Source: Thunnus maccoyii (taxonomy: Eukaryota > Chordata > Actinopteri > Scombriformes > Scombridae). From it: a stretch of DNA of 64,000 bases. Made by a program: the position numbers and the translations under genes. Location of the stretch: NCBI RefSeq assembly GCF_910596095.1, contig NC_056553.1:18189725-18253724 (forward strand), read 5' to 3'. The notes under the pieces were generated by a model. It was given only the letters and a program-made list of their open reading frames with translations, was not told the origin of the DNA and did no database searches. Within the stretch, counting starts at the first letter, position 1. Each line of letters begins with the position of its first letter. Of this stretch, positions 49,376 to 62,720 are shown piece by piece.

Positions 49376-49649
49376 TAACCCAGCACTTATTATTTCACCT
49401 GTTCCTTTGCTGTTCACACTCTGACATGATTTTGCCTGTTTCAAACCTATGAGTGATTAGTTAAACTCAATGTACTGGGCTACTTTTCTCCTCCTTTCTG
49501 CCATTTAACTGTCCTTCCTCCAGACGCCCCTCATGTGACAACAGTGGGGTATGACAATAAGTGGTACATGGGTCGTACAAATGTGGTGCTCACCTGCTAG
49601 GCTACTGGAAACCCTGTCCCAGTCTCTATCATGTGGAAGACATGAGTAC

Positions 49650-51043
49650 CAGCAGATCTCTTTTGTCTTGTCAACTCTTTCTCTCTCTTTCCCCACGTCT
49701 CTTGCTTTCTCTTTTCCTTGTTTTTTTTCTCTCATTTTCCATGTCCACAATCCTCACAGAGATGTAGTCAGCGCTTTTATTAATGCCACTACAGCCCTGT
49801 GCTCTGATTATGGAGATAGCGATATAATTTCTCAAGACTCGAGATTTAACCCTCATATAGCGAGAAACACAGTATGACTCTGAAGAAGAAGTCTGAGCTT
49901 AAAAATAGAAGAGATTAGAATTTGGATCCAGCAGTTTTGATTTTTGTCCTGTGCCCATCATATTTTCTTCCACATACATATAAACTGTGCATTACAAGAT
50001 TGTATTAAATTTTAGTGTTTAATGTCCATCTATTATGTCCCATTTTCTTGTATATTACTTATTTCATATTCATTTGTATTTTAATGACTGCAAAAATGAA
50101 CAAAAATGCATTTGAAGTTATTTATTCATTGCACTGTAATAAAAACCTTTGCATACAACTTCTAAAAATACCTAATAATCTCAGTCGCATTTATTGGTCC
50201 AAAATTTCACATATTGTGTGTAAACATCACCTGAAATCATACAGTTTAATCACAAACATTACAAAAGTGGCAAAATGAATTATGCATAGTGATCCTGGGT
50301 CTCACTGGAGACCTGCTACAATGTATTGAGTAGTTAATGGATCTCTGATGGATGTTTTTTTTTTTCTTTTTTGGATATAAAGCTCAATTTAAAAATAAAG
50401 AACATTTCATGAGACTCGGTCAATAGTGTATTAGAAGAGCTGGTGCTAAAATTGACTTAAAACCTTTTAATGAGTAAAAATGTTAAAAAGCATGTCAGAT
50501 TTTTGCCAAAAAAATATCTTTGGGTTTCAGCCTGTAAACATTAGCAGCCTGGACACTGTATTGTTAAATGTCTGGCACTGCTAGGCCATGCTGATTGTGC
50601 TACAGCACCATCTTGTGACTGAAGAGACGAGTGACAGTAGTGTCTCTACATGACACATTTGATAATTTCACAGAAATCTAACCTTCACTTTGAGAGTCAA
50701 ACCTCCCTCCTGCCTACAACCCAGCACCAGTCCCTCAGTGTTGCAGCATTAGTATGAAGTAGTGACAGAAAGGTAGACGTTGTATTGTAGATTATTAGCT
50801 TCTCCTCTCATACCAACTCTGACATTTCATTCTGAACTGAATTCTCTTCATAAAAGAGAAAGGAAGGAGTCACTGGTTGAGTTTTCATGCATAGAGAAAG
50901 TTTGATAGTGGGGATTTTTTAGCTAACCCATTCAGAACTTAATTCTCTTTGTATGTAAACCCAGCCAGTGGTTCTGATTGCACCCTAATGATCTGAATCC
51001 TGTCATCAGTGACTCCCTCTCTGTTTCTGGGGTCAGTAGGGTT
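49650..51043. other. Intergenic and probable 3'UTR side of pck2, no gene seen
   Basis: The right part would be the pck2 3'UTR (minus strand). TTTATT (AATAAA on the minus strand) occurs at about 50120 and 50189, but I cannot choose a polyA site. No supported reading frame. Confidence 0.4.
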
Positions 51044-54000
51044 TTAATTGTGCACCCTGTCCTCCAGTGCCTTCAGCTCGGCATCCACCTGAGCCGGCAG
51101 GTCAGCTCCAACTTGCTGGCTAAAGTATGCTCTCAACTCCTTGGTCTCATTCTGCCAGAAAGGCTTGGGCACATCAAACAGAGCACCCATGTCTACCTTG
51201 CTGCCGAGACCTTTAGTATCAATGGCGCCATCTTCTGGCAGCCAGCCGACAATGCTCTTCTTGGCACCCTCGTCCTCCCTCTCCCGGCCGCAGCGCTTGA
51301 AGATCCACTCTAGTACGCGGGCGTTTTCGCCGAAGCCGGGCCAGAGGAAGGCGCCAGACGCAGGGTCCTTCCTGAACCAGTTGACGTGGAAGATTTTGGG
51401 CAGATGAGTGGGGGCCTTACGGCTCTCCATGCTCAGCCAGTGAGCGAGGTAGTCGCCAAAGTTGTAGCCGAAGAACGGCCGCATGGCAAAGGGGTCGTGC
51501 ATAATCACCTTGCCTGGAAGAAAACATTACACACAGAATTATAAATCCATACAAATGCAGTTTCAGGAATAGAAACCATATGAAGATCAGGTGTGTGTCT
51601 GTGTGTGTGTACCTTTATGCTCAGCAGCTGCCGTGGCCTCAGACCTCATTGCGGCTCCAACAAACACTCCATGTTTCCAGTTGAAAGACTCGTAGACCAG
51701 AGGAACTCCTGACAACGTCAACATTTTATCATGTTTACTGCACAACTACTTGTATGCTATGACTTCTCATAGTGATATAACACAAGTCATGATTCAAATT
51801 TGTAAAATGTGAAAGACCACAGAAGCATTGTGCAGCATTACAAAGTGGCTAGAATGTGTCTTGCATGCCTTACCCCACCCCAGTGTTTCCTGTCAGTATT
51901 TAAACGATCACTATCAACTAAAGGCAAAATACCCTTAAAAAACATGAACGTTAAAATCTATGTGAAAATGTCCCATCTATCAAATAATGTCTGTGTCTAT
52001 TTGGAGAGAAATTTTTTATGTATATAATTAGGTGAAAGCAGCACCAACCTTCTGGCCTCCTGCCACCGAAGATGATGGCGTCAATGGGAACGCCCTCCTC
52101 ACTCTCCCACTGGGGGTCAATGATGGGACACTGAGCTGCCGGCGCACAGAAGCGGGAGTTGGGGTGGGCGCATAGAGTTGAGCTTCCTGTTTACAAAGAG
52201 GAAACAAGAGGATTATTATTATTATTACTACTTCATAGCAAAGTCATTTGGCCAAAAAAACTCCTAAAGAACAGTCACCATATGAACAGTTAAATGTTAA
52301 TCATATACTGTATGTGTGCATCTTTGGGTCACTATTTTTTTAAATGGTATTGCTAAGGCACACCACTAGATGGCACTGTATACACTGACGACAGATGAGC
52401 CTTTTAATAATCAGACCTGGTGGGATGAGATGTCTTTGTTGGCAAAGAAACAAACATGATTCATACTAAAATTACATCAGTAAAAAACTGCTGAATGCTC
52501 ATAAATGTTCATTAGTGACTTCAAGGTCAAAACAAATCATCTGCCTCTCAAGACCATCAGGATTTTTAAGGCCTGCACAGTCCAGGCTGACGTTACCTTG
52601 CTTCCAGGTTTTGCCGTGCCAGTCTGTGAGTGTGATGCCAGCTGCAGGGGGGTCAAGACCCTCCCACCACACGCCTCCATCACTGGTCTCGCCAACATTG
52701 GTGAACATGGTGTTTCTAGCGATGGTGGCCATGGCATAGGGGTTGGTCTTGTCTGAAGTACCGGGAGCCACCCCGAAGAAACCGTTCTCTGGGTTGATGG
52801 CTCTCAGTTTACCTGCAGAGACAGACGGACGCATCAGATAAGTGAGATCTGATTTACTACACTGCATATGGAGCAGCAGAGGGCGTCTCCTCCCTCTCAC
52901 CTTGGCTGTCGAACTTCATCCACGCAATGTCGTCTCCTACACACTCCACCTTCCAGCCCGGCAGAGCTGGTTTCATCATGGCCAAGTTGGTTTTACCACA
53001 GGCACTGGGGAATGCTGCCGCGACATAACGCTTCACTCCCTGAGGGTTGGTGATACCCAGGATCTGAGGAGAGGAGAGAGTGGTGAATGAAGATTTAAAA
53101 AAAACACCATCTTACATCTATACATAACAAAAGTTGCAGTCTAATACAATTTTAATTAATAATGATCACTCAAAAGAACAAAAAAGGCCTCATTTAAATA
53201 AGCGCCTTTGTTCTACAGAAGTCAGTCTACAGAAGGAAATTCCTGCCATGTTATTATCTATTTAATGTAGTTTTTCAGGGACAATATACTTAATTTAAAA
53301 TTATGCATGCTTGCATTTCTCAACTGATCATACTAAAATTCAACCAGACGATGACGATGGCATGTGGGTAGTTTGACAGGTGTCAGGAGGAGGTTTGAAG
53401 CAGCATTGTTATACACTGCAAGCTAACTTGGTTTATTTCTTTGTGTATTATTTTCCCAGAATTGAACCTCCAGTGAGTTCGCAAGTTCACTATACCAGAA
53501 TGAATTTCCAACAGGCCACAGTCACAATGTGTCATCCTCCTATCTCACCAGCATGTGCTCGGCCAGCCAGCCCTCGTCCTTGGCAATGCGGGAGGCGATA
53601 CGGAGGGCGAAGCACTTTTTCCCCAACAGAGAGTTTCCCCCATAGCCACTGCCAAAGGACATGATCTTCCTGGAGTCAGGCAGGTGAGATATCAGCACCT
53701 TATCTGGGTTACAGGGCCATGAGTTGACCAGAGGGGCTGCAGAGGGAAAAGAGGAAGGGAAGAGAATTTGTAAAATCTTATATTATAAAAAAAAAAAATA
53801 CAAAGTAGTAATATAACATGTTTCAAGCTCTTGGAATTTGTACCTCTGAGTGGTAGAGGTCGTCCCAAAGAGTGCTGACAGCGGACAAACTCCACTCCTT
53901 CAGCCAGTTTCTTCAGGACAGGCGTGCCCATTCGTGTCATGATGCCCATGCTGGCCACAACGTACGGTGAGTCGGTCACCTTGAAGGAGAACGATATATT

Positions 54001-57000
54001 TATCACTCTTTTCTCTGACCTAAGCCTTCAACTGAGTAATAACCATAAAATGTTTTAGTAATTTATTAAAGTATATCATAAATTATAGTCATTTACTGTG
54101 ATAAAGCAAGCACTGTTAGATACAATACAGTGACTTAACACTTTATAAAAACAATGGTACAACACAGTCATAAAAAGACAAGTATCTCTTAATCTGATTT
54201 TCCAGCAATAATGATAAGATTATTATGAAAACCTTTTTCTTCACCAGCCTATAAGGCATTCACATGGCCACAGTACTGGGATGTGTTAATGTGCACTAAA
54301 CACAATAAATATCTGATTAAGTCTGGCATCATTAAAAGGCTCATTTAAGCCTGGTGCTACTCTGAAATGTTTAGATTCCTAAACCATAGCTTGAGAAAGA
54401 TACTGTTTTTCAGAGTAAGAAGTGTTGAGGAGCACAGTCAGTACCTGGACACCATATTTGGACAGAGTTGAGCCCACTGGACCCATACTAAAGGGAATCA
54501 CATACATGGTCCGACCTACAGAGAGGAGAAAGAGAAGCATAAACAACAGACTGTTAGGCCCCAAATTTTTAAAATAACTACATTTAAAGACTAAAATAAG
54601 GATTAGTGAATATTAGATGTCTTGGGAGCTTCTTTTTAAAGTTTTTGACATTTGTGGTGACTCAAACTCATCTGTATCATGCATGAAGTCTCACAAAAGA
54701 AAAAGTTAATTTTAACTGCAGTATAATCCTATTACACCCCATTTTTGTTCTATTTTGAGTCTTATTAGTGACCATAGTTTCCACCCGATTTCATGATCTT
54801 TGAACCCCTCCTAAAACTCATTTTTTTCCTAGTATATTCAGAGTTTTAAATAGAAGACATATGTACGCCACATGAAACGATTACCATTTGAATGTATGAT
54901 GATATCAAAGTCATTTGAAAAAGAGGAAACATGACATGTTCTCCCGGCAACAAGCTACAAACATTTCATATCCAACAACATACCTGCCATGCAGCCAGGA
55001 AAGCGCTCCTCTCTGGCTTTCTGCCAGTCTGACTCACTCATCCAGCTGCCCAACTGGCTCTTTACGCCTCCAGCAGGGATGGGAATGGTGTCCCTCTGGT
55101 TCTTGGTCACAATCACAGTCTTGCTCTCCACCCGAGCCACGTCCTTCGGGTCTGTACGTGCGAGCCAACTGCCAAACAACATCAAGATGCAGAAAAATTA
55201 GGAACATTGGATGCAAATTAGGCACTGTGAAGCCTGACCCATAGCTCTAAATTTTAGGAACCTGTCTAATTAAGACTAACTATAAGTTATCATATAAATA
55301 ATTAATGTAAGGTCTGTCCTGAAACAACTAACATGTATAAACCTAACTATCTGCTCTAGTTTGCATAGGTATTGTATGCAAGTATCCAAATGTAAAACTC
55401 GTACCAGTTCTCATATTTAGGAAGCTTCTTGACCATCCCGTCCTTCTCCAAGCCTGCTAGGATGTTGGCCGTTTCCTCTGGCGTCCCCGTCACCACATGC
55501 ACACCGCTGGGCTTGCACTCGTCTACTGCTCCCTTGACAAACTCTGCAACCGCTGGGGGCAACGAAGGGATGGAGGCCAGGGACCGAACCCCAACACTTG
55601 CCCCAACGCCACCCTGCCTGAAAGAGTAGGGGCATTAAATCATCTTTTACTTTTTTGACCATTAACAGGCAACCAGAGGGAAATCCAATGACAATCACTG
55701 GACGTAACTCCTACAGAACACGATCTTTATTATGTCCAAAGAGTCAGAGGCTGATTTCATTTAGTTGCAGTGGATCAGTGAGGCAATTTACATTTACAAT
55801 GGACTGTGGTTGGGTTGGGTGTAACCCAACACAAATAGAACTGACTGACATCCACAATACAGACAACCCTTATCAACTAATCAAGTCTTCTTTCCATTGT
55901 GTGGAGTTCATTGTGCAAAGATATTTTCCTGCAAGACCTGCCATGCAAAGTTTTTACCACATGGTACACAAAAAAAATGAATTTGACAGCCTGAAAGTCC
56001 TGTGTTATATCACTTAATGCTACAGTAGCCTGCTAGAAAATTTTTATTTTTCCCTCATGGGCACCGTTATTCACAGAAACTGGAGAATACATAGCCTTCT
56101 GTCTGATCTAATTCAATCATTTATAGGATGCTGAAAATGCCATTGATAGGAGATACAATGCATGAGTGCAGATTAACTTGGATGACCCAACTCTGACCAG
56201 AGTGTAGTGCAGAGAGAGAGTCCTCATTGGGTCAGGTGCTTGGCAAAGTCAGTTAACACAAATTCATACTCTTAGTTTGCTTATTTCTCTCCAGATATGA
56301 TCACTTTACTGTACTATGATAGGTAAGTCTGCATCATATCGAGGATCTGTCCACTTGTTTATTTCATACAAGTATTTGATGTTCTGTAACCCTGATTTTA
56401 ATTCATGTCTGTCATTTGTACCATTTCCTCCTCACTGCTGCTCAATCCAAATTGATACCCATCCAAGTTTTACACCTGTGGATACTGATGGGAGTTTTAA
56501 AGGCCAGAGAAGAGCACGAGGCACCACCAACACCTTCAACAAAAGGCCTCAGATCGGAGTTGTGTGCTTTTCATGTGACAGTAGTGACAATGAGGTGCCT
56601 TTGCTGCCCTGGGGTGGTTAGTGCAACCTGAGAGCCTCAAACGGACTTCTCCACAGAGAGAGAGGCATGCAGGGGGCCGGCCTATTGTTTATTAGCAGCA
56701 TGATATTCACAAACACAAGCCACTGAGAGGGCTGCAGCTATGCAAGCTGTTGTGTGTGTGTGTTCCTGTCTGTTGGTAGCAATGGTTGAACAATGGACAG
56801 CGGACAATGTGTGTATGTGCTTTGTTTTATGACCCCTGATGACCTCTACAGAGAGATGAGAGATTTATATTCTGTGTTCCTCAAATGAAATGTATGGATG
56901 AACATTTAAAGCGCTCTAAAAGTAGTTTCAACCATAAATTGACCCACATTCCACCTCCAGTCTGAAATCAGTTCAACTGGGAATACAAATCACACTCTTC

Positions 57001-59841
57001 CACTTAGGCTGTTCAAAGACAGCTATGCAGTTGTCCTCTTAAGCGCTGGCACGTGGCTCTTAATTGGCTGCACTGAGTGTGTCATTATTCCTACATCACG
57101 CACATGCAGACACACATGTAAAATTTGACCGCAGTGTACAAAGGGCACGAGTGGCAGGCACGCTGAGACACTCACAGTGAGAAAAGTAGATAACATGTAA
57201 CTTGACAGTGGGCAGGCAAAGAGCTGAGAACAGTCTGACACCAGCCTAAGGGATCAAACTCCCTCCGAACAGGTGATCAGTACCGTGCCAGTTGTGTAAC
57301 CATTGATGTGGGAGCAATTAATCATGAACGCAGTCTAGTTTGTGCTGAAAACAGAGGCCTGACATACAGTGAGGGACAGAACATCATCTCAATGTGTCCT
57401 TTTTTTACTGTCCTTCTCAGATTCTGTGATTTTGACAGCAATTTGGTTTTCACATTCAATTTGGGGGCGTCTGTAGCTCAGGTGGGAGAGTGGGTCGTTC
57501 ATTAATCATAAGGTTGGTTGTGATTTGAACCCACACTCCTTCTGTCATGTCAAAGCCCTGAGAAAGACACTGAACCCCAAATTACCCATGAAGTGTGTGC
57601 ATATATGAAAGAAAAAAGTCTCTGTCTTTGCAGGTATATGATCAAAAACCCAATGTATTGGTTTACAGATGCTACTGTAACAAAAACTGAGCAACATAAA
57701 ATTTGTTGATGTAAAAAAATAAACAGCGAAGCCATGCCAGTTTTTCTCTCTCCGACTAAAACTTGACCTCTGAGATTTCATGTTCACAATTTTTCATATC
57801 TTTCTTCAATACTTGCCATCATAATAATTCAATTAGGATTTCCAGTCGGTCGAGATCGTTACTTCTCTGCACCCTCTCCAACAAATCAGCAGTTTTTGGA
57901 GACTTTAGACTTTGACTATGATCTGAAGAGATAAACCAATGATCACCTGAAGGTGAACTAAATGAACAATGTTACTGTATAACAGCACCCCAGATTGACT
58001 TTTAACCCAAGAGGACCAAAGAATAGATGAACCATTCTCCTTAAATCAACTACTCAGTGCTTTAAGCTCTTTCCCCTACACACTAATTCAATTACCTATG
58101 TTCCCAATCATCCGCTGTCATGTCTTTAATTACTACAACCATTCAGGTGGTGCTGAATATTATCTCCAGTGTGATCATGATTGGGTCAGGAGATGTGCTG
58201 GATTAAATTTAAAAATGAATTAACAGAAGCAAAGCATTTGTTAGATGATCATTTGCTCACTGGGGCACAAGTGCTGGCTGATTTGAGAGAGAAACTGGAT
58301 GGGATTAGCACCTCTATTCTTCCTTCTTTGCATCAGAAAAAAAAATAGAAATCCTGAGCAGACTCTGATGACCTTTGCTCCCAATGCCCCCCTCCCACCC
58401 ATTTATTGACATCATTCCTTTGTCTCCCCATTCCTCCACCCATCCCCCATACTTCCATTTGACAAAGTACATTTATCGAAACATCTGTTTCAGTAAAACT
58501 TTTTACATGCAATTATCCCTGACAATAAGACAGTGAGCATCTCTTTTTTTTCCTTTTGATGAATGTCACTTTTTTAATGACAGATGTTATCCATGTGACC
58601 TTTCCCCTTGCTTGCATCTGGAGTACTTTTCCTCCAAACACACCTCCAAATCAGCAAGCCAATCCTCACCCATCACAGGCAGACACGCCTACACTCCCAC
58701 TTCACCCACCCTGCCTGATCCTGGTCGACAGCCTCTTCAGGGCAGAGTCTACACACGAAGCACAGGCAAGCCAGAGTATCACTGAGAACATGCACACGTG
58801 CTGCATACATTAGCCTAACACACACATATGGTACAGTGAGTACACTGGGAGGAGGAGGAGGAAGGGGGCGGAGGATACACGGAACATGCTCCAGGACATT
58901 CAAGCAAAGAGAGGAGTGATGACTCCAGACGTTACCAATCTCTCAAGCAGAAACACAAACAAAATGCTCAGGAACATGAGCTTCCTGTCACTAAACTCAC
59001 ATGCCCTGGCCATGGTGTCACTCACATGCATTCCTTAATGAGAAAATTAAAACACGCGCACACACACATTGCCACAGAGTGCTCACATTTACTCCAGATT
59101 CCCTGTGTGATGTGGTATCATCACAAAGCCTGGAAGGGGGGAAAAGGTGGTGAAGAGAAGGAAAGCAGAGTGATGATCATCCTTCAAATCACTTTCAGAC
59201 CATCTATAAAGTCACCTTTACATCTTTGCTAAGATGTCATCTGATCTGAGAGGAGTTTCTCTTGAGATCAAGTCTGACAAGTTTCTGGCAGCAGTCAGCA
59301 TAGCAGCAGGCAGTCAGTGATTTCACAATCAGCTTTCTCTACTAACTAAAAAAAAGCCTTTTCACAATGAATTAATACTGCATGAATGCTGGCATAGAGA
59401 GGATCAAAGCTTTATCTCTGCAACAGTTTATTGAAATATGTATATATTGTGTATTCTTATTCAATTTTAACTATGGTCCACATTGATGCAAATTATGCTA
59501 CAGCCCATTGTGCATGTAAAAAAGTTCAGAAAAAGTGGGGAGAGTGGTTCACATTAAAGATAAATGTGTTCCCAATGTATTATAGACATTCACACACACT
59601 TTTATATGTGTATAAAATATAAAAACAGGCTACATAGATGGCCTTTAGTATGTAAACTGAAGCAGGCAGAAATACATTTGGAATGACACATTCAGCCTAT
59701 TTTCTATAGTCTGAAAACATAAGCACAATGAAATGCACCGTCAGTGTCGCGTTCAAAGAGCAAAAAACATGACTTAATCGCAAAAAAACATAAAGTCATA
59801 TTGACTCACCTTCGTATAACTCCCAGCAAAAGGCACGACAT
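51044..59841 (-). CDS. pck2: Phosphoenolpyruvate carboxykinase, mitochondrial (GTP)
   Basis: It converts oxaloacetate and GTP to phosphoenolpyruvate, CO2 and GDP, a step of gluconeogenesis and cataplerosis. Minus-strand exons in order: 59841-59810, 55617-55405, 55168-54984, 54515-54445, 53979-53844, 53736-53549, 53063-52901, 52812-52597, 52186-52049, 51708-51613 and 51513-51044. All are in phase: 1908 nt, 635 residues (human PCK2 640). Landmarks: [34 protein letters not shown], the P-loop and active-site FPSACGKTN (Cys about 297), [11 protein letters not shown] (metal-binding Asp), [13 protein letters not shown], and [12 protein letters not shown] with [12 protein letters not shown] (nucleotide site). 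The N-terminus [14 protein letters not shown]...VRSLASIP is Arg-rich without acids, fitting a mitochondrial presequence and separating it from cytosolic PCK1. Intron 1 is 4.2 kb; the others are short. It looks fully intact. Confidence 0.95.
57464..57610 (+). repeat. tRNA-derived SINE in pck2 intron 1
   Basis: An A-box-like TAGCTCAGGTGG (57474) and a B-box-like GATTTGAACC (57522) lie at tRNA-like spacing. They are followed by 'gagaaagacactgaacccca', a tail found in many teleost SINEs. The copy is diverged. Confidence 0.65.
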
Positions 59842-60480
59842 GTTCGGTGCAAAAGTAAAACTAGCTTATAAAAAACAAAGGTGTAAAAAGGTACATATAA
59901 GTTAGCTGGAGAGGTAAAGACAGGAGCTAGAGCTGCTCACAGTTCATATCTGTGCTCTGAGGGGACCTTGCACTTTGCTCATTCACACAGATGCAGCTTG
60001 ATGTAAGTGGATGATGTCCTGCTGCACGAACACAGTGTCCCTGAGAGTTAAACTGCCTTTATGAAGTTAGAATAACAAAGCTCAGCAACATGCAGGAGGA
60101 AGAGGAGGAGGAGGGCGCTGCTGCTGCTGCTGCTGCTGCTGTTTAAAGTTTAAATATCCTGTAGTCTTCGCAGGTTTTGTCCATATTGTTGGGTTTTCTC
60201 GTCTCCAAACAACGGACAGACCGGCCGGCTGTTCCTCCTGGCTGATGCAAGTTTCCACAGTTCCCGCACCGCTGAGCACTTTCGCACAAAAAACCCGGCA
60301 CAACCCGGAAATACGAGCAGTGGCACGGAAATAGATTTTCACCCCCACCCACCACCACCACCACCAAAGAACAGCTGAAATGACAAATAAACCTAAACAA
60401 ACCAGGGGTTTCAGGCATGACAGCAGGTCTGTCAACAGATGATTGCATTATGTTTGCACTTTTTCTTCCACACATCCTAT
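59842..60480 (-). promoter_or_regulatory. 5'UTR and promoter region of pck2
   Basis: Upstream of the ATG on the minus strand is a GC-richer segment around 60110-60330, with a (CTG)n/(CAG)n run of 8 units at 60117-60141 and a CCACCA tract near 60348-60366. The transcription start is not visible. The long minus-strand frames here have low-complexity composition and are not genes. Confidence 0.4.
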
Positions 60481-62470
60481 TCAGACTGCTTATATTTTCC
60501 TAGTATTTGTTATACTGAGTTTCAATAATGCAACAAGTTGGTGGGTGTCAAAATAGCCCATGTTAGTTGTTGCAATCTGCTGTCAGTGTATCTCCCAGGT
60601 AAGGGTTTTATGTAAAATATGGCACACTAAAAGGTGTGACTTATTTAATTTAAATGTGGCTAAAGTGTGAGAATAAAAACCTGAAATCCTACATGACCCA
60701 ATACCTGTTTTTCTATTTGTTATATTTATAGGCCTATATGTAACAATTGACTGTCAAAATAGAGTTAATTGGAAGTTGCAGTCTTTTTTTGACTTGCAGC
60801 TGTTAAAGGACATTTTTATGTGGTAAAATACAAGTTGCTTTTCTATCATTTTAGAGCTGCAGCGACAATTACATCCATTATCTATCAGTCTGCTGAGTGT
60901 TTCTCTGAATCAATTCATAATTAATCAGTTTGTGAAAAAGGCTGTTCATCAAAGGCTGACATCCAATACCTTAAAAGTATACAGTTTCCTATCATTGAAG
61001 ACAAATAAAAGCAGCAAACCTTTACATTGGATACAATGGCACCAGTGAATTTATAACAAAACAAAGCTGTTGCTAATTGATAAATCATTTCAGCTCTTGT
61101 GGCTGTTTAAGCAAAAGCCAATTTTAAAGAATTGGAACCTGAGAAGAAGACACAAAAGTGTCTCTTGTTCAAGCAAAGAGCTTAAAATCTTCACCTCCAG
61201 AGGCAATTCAAGTCTAGCACTGTGCAATGTGTAACATCATGTTACATCATTTTCTGGAGCTCAAATTTCAAACTGTTCATTCTTGTTGCCTTTGGAGGCT
61301 GTGAAGTTTCCCACTGAGGTTTCATAGTAAATCTTGCTGTAATTATCTATTTTACAACAATGATAAGCCAGTTGTATTTCATTTGAAATAATTTTGACTT
61401 TCAGACATGAATCAGTGGGAGGTTGATGTCTGTTATTTAAATTGTGAGTTTCCTGTTAATGTTTCTTTCTCTGGGAACGCGGGGAGGGGTCGCTCTCTCT
61501 CTCTCACACACACACACATACACACACAAAAGCTATGTGAGAGAGTCGGGAAGTAAAAGGGTGGGGTTTGAACAGTAGAATATACTGTAGATAGCAGATA
61601 AAGACAGAGGCAGCATGTCTGGTAAAACTTCAACTTTCCTGTCTCATGTTCCCTGATAGGGCGTGCAGAGTCAGCAGCCAACCAAAGACTCCCAAAGCCC
61701 ATGGACAACACACACACACATACACACACACACAAACACACACACACACACATTCACTATGAATGAATGCATACATGCAAACATCCCACAACTGCAGCCA
61801 GTGGTTATGAAAGAGAACATTCAGAAATGCAGCCACTGGCAAAAAACTAAAAGAAGCCATGAAAAGCTGTGACATCATTAATCAATTAACTGGAAACTCT
61901 TTGTGCTGTTATTTGATTTTTAGTGTACTCAGGTGTGACTCGTGACTTTTAGAAATCTTATTTGTCTGTTAAAGGTCACAGTGGCTTATCAACCATATGT
62001 ATCTATTTGATGTCAAGTCTCATCCTGGGTTTTATAGGCAAACAGCCACCATTAAACAGTCTAAACTAATTTAATGATCTAATGACACAAAAGAAAAAAA
62101 TAATTTCATGCAATGTGACAGAAATAGACCTGCAGAAACAATCATATAAATTGGAGGTTATACACAGTGAACATTAGTATAACTTAAATAATCAAAGTCT
62201 AGTTGATTAATTCAGAATCATTATTTACCTGTCAATGATCAACTGATTAATCAAGCAACTGGCTGATTAATACAGAGTTAGTCAATAACTCTGATCTGAG
62301 GACAAAAAATTGAAAAGGTGAGTACTCCATTGCTTCTACTTAACCCATATTTGACATATAATGTGCAACAAAAAGTGAGTTAAGAGTTTCAGGTATTTAG
62401 AAGCACAACCCGAGATACATTCTCATGATAAATTAATATGATGACTCCTCGAGTTTGCATTACATTTGGT
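60481..62470. other. Intergenic with CA microsatellites, no gene seen
   Basis: CT/CA tracts at about 61494-61528 and (CA)n at 61709-61751. No exon-like segments on either strand. Confidence 0.5.
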
Positions 62471-62477
62471 TCCAAGA

Positions 62478-62682
62478 GCAAGTCAAGTCAAGTAAATTTT
62501 ATTTATATAGCACCAAATCACAACAGAAGTTATCTCACAGAAGTTAGACCCAACATTCCCCCATGAACAAGCACTTGGCAATAGTGGCAAGTACGGAGGT
62601 TTCTTCCCACTAAAAGGGGAAGAAACCTCCGTAGCAGAACCAGGCTTTAGGTGGGCAGCTGTCTGCCTTGACCGGTTGGGTT

Positions 62683-62720
<38 letters not shown>

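Larger units (their letters stand above)
47750..49645 (+). pseudogene. Nectin/PVR-like pseudogene
   Basis: The signal-peptide exon 47750-47831 (MERHDARNW... GLLFLVATTLHG) is intact with a GT donor. The expected V-set exon is not found. 49046-49344 matches the nectin second Ig domain (VEAGTKLVVVA, HPAAQISWVTTG, SKPGADNTLTM, DISCVLAHRTQVKPESPPV). It has an in-frame TGA at 49111 and a one-base frame change near 49170. 49524-49645 matches the start of the third domain (VGYDNKWYMGRTNVVLTC) with TAG at 49598 and TGA shortly after. No helix or tail exon follows. Nectins are cell-adhesion and immune-ligand proteins; this copy is dead for adhesion. A secreted or noncoding transcript from the intact 5' end cannot be excluded. 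Confidence 0.75.

Noticed and set aside
51141-51407. Plus-strand frames over pck2 exons (also 52505, 54915, 55429)
   Set aside because: Antisense shadows of the well-supported minus-strand pck2 exons.
60082-60475. Minus-strand frames of 110-117 residues upstream of pck2
   Set aside because: Driven by CTG and CCA repeats in the GC-rich promoter region; no homology recognised.
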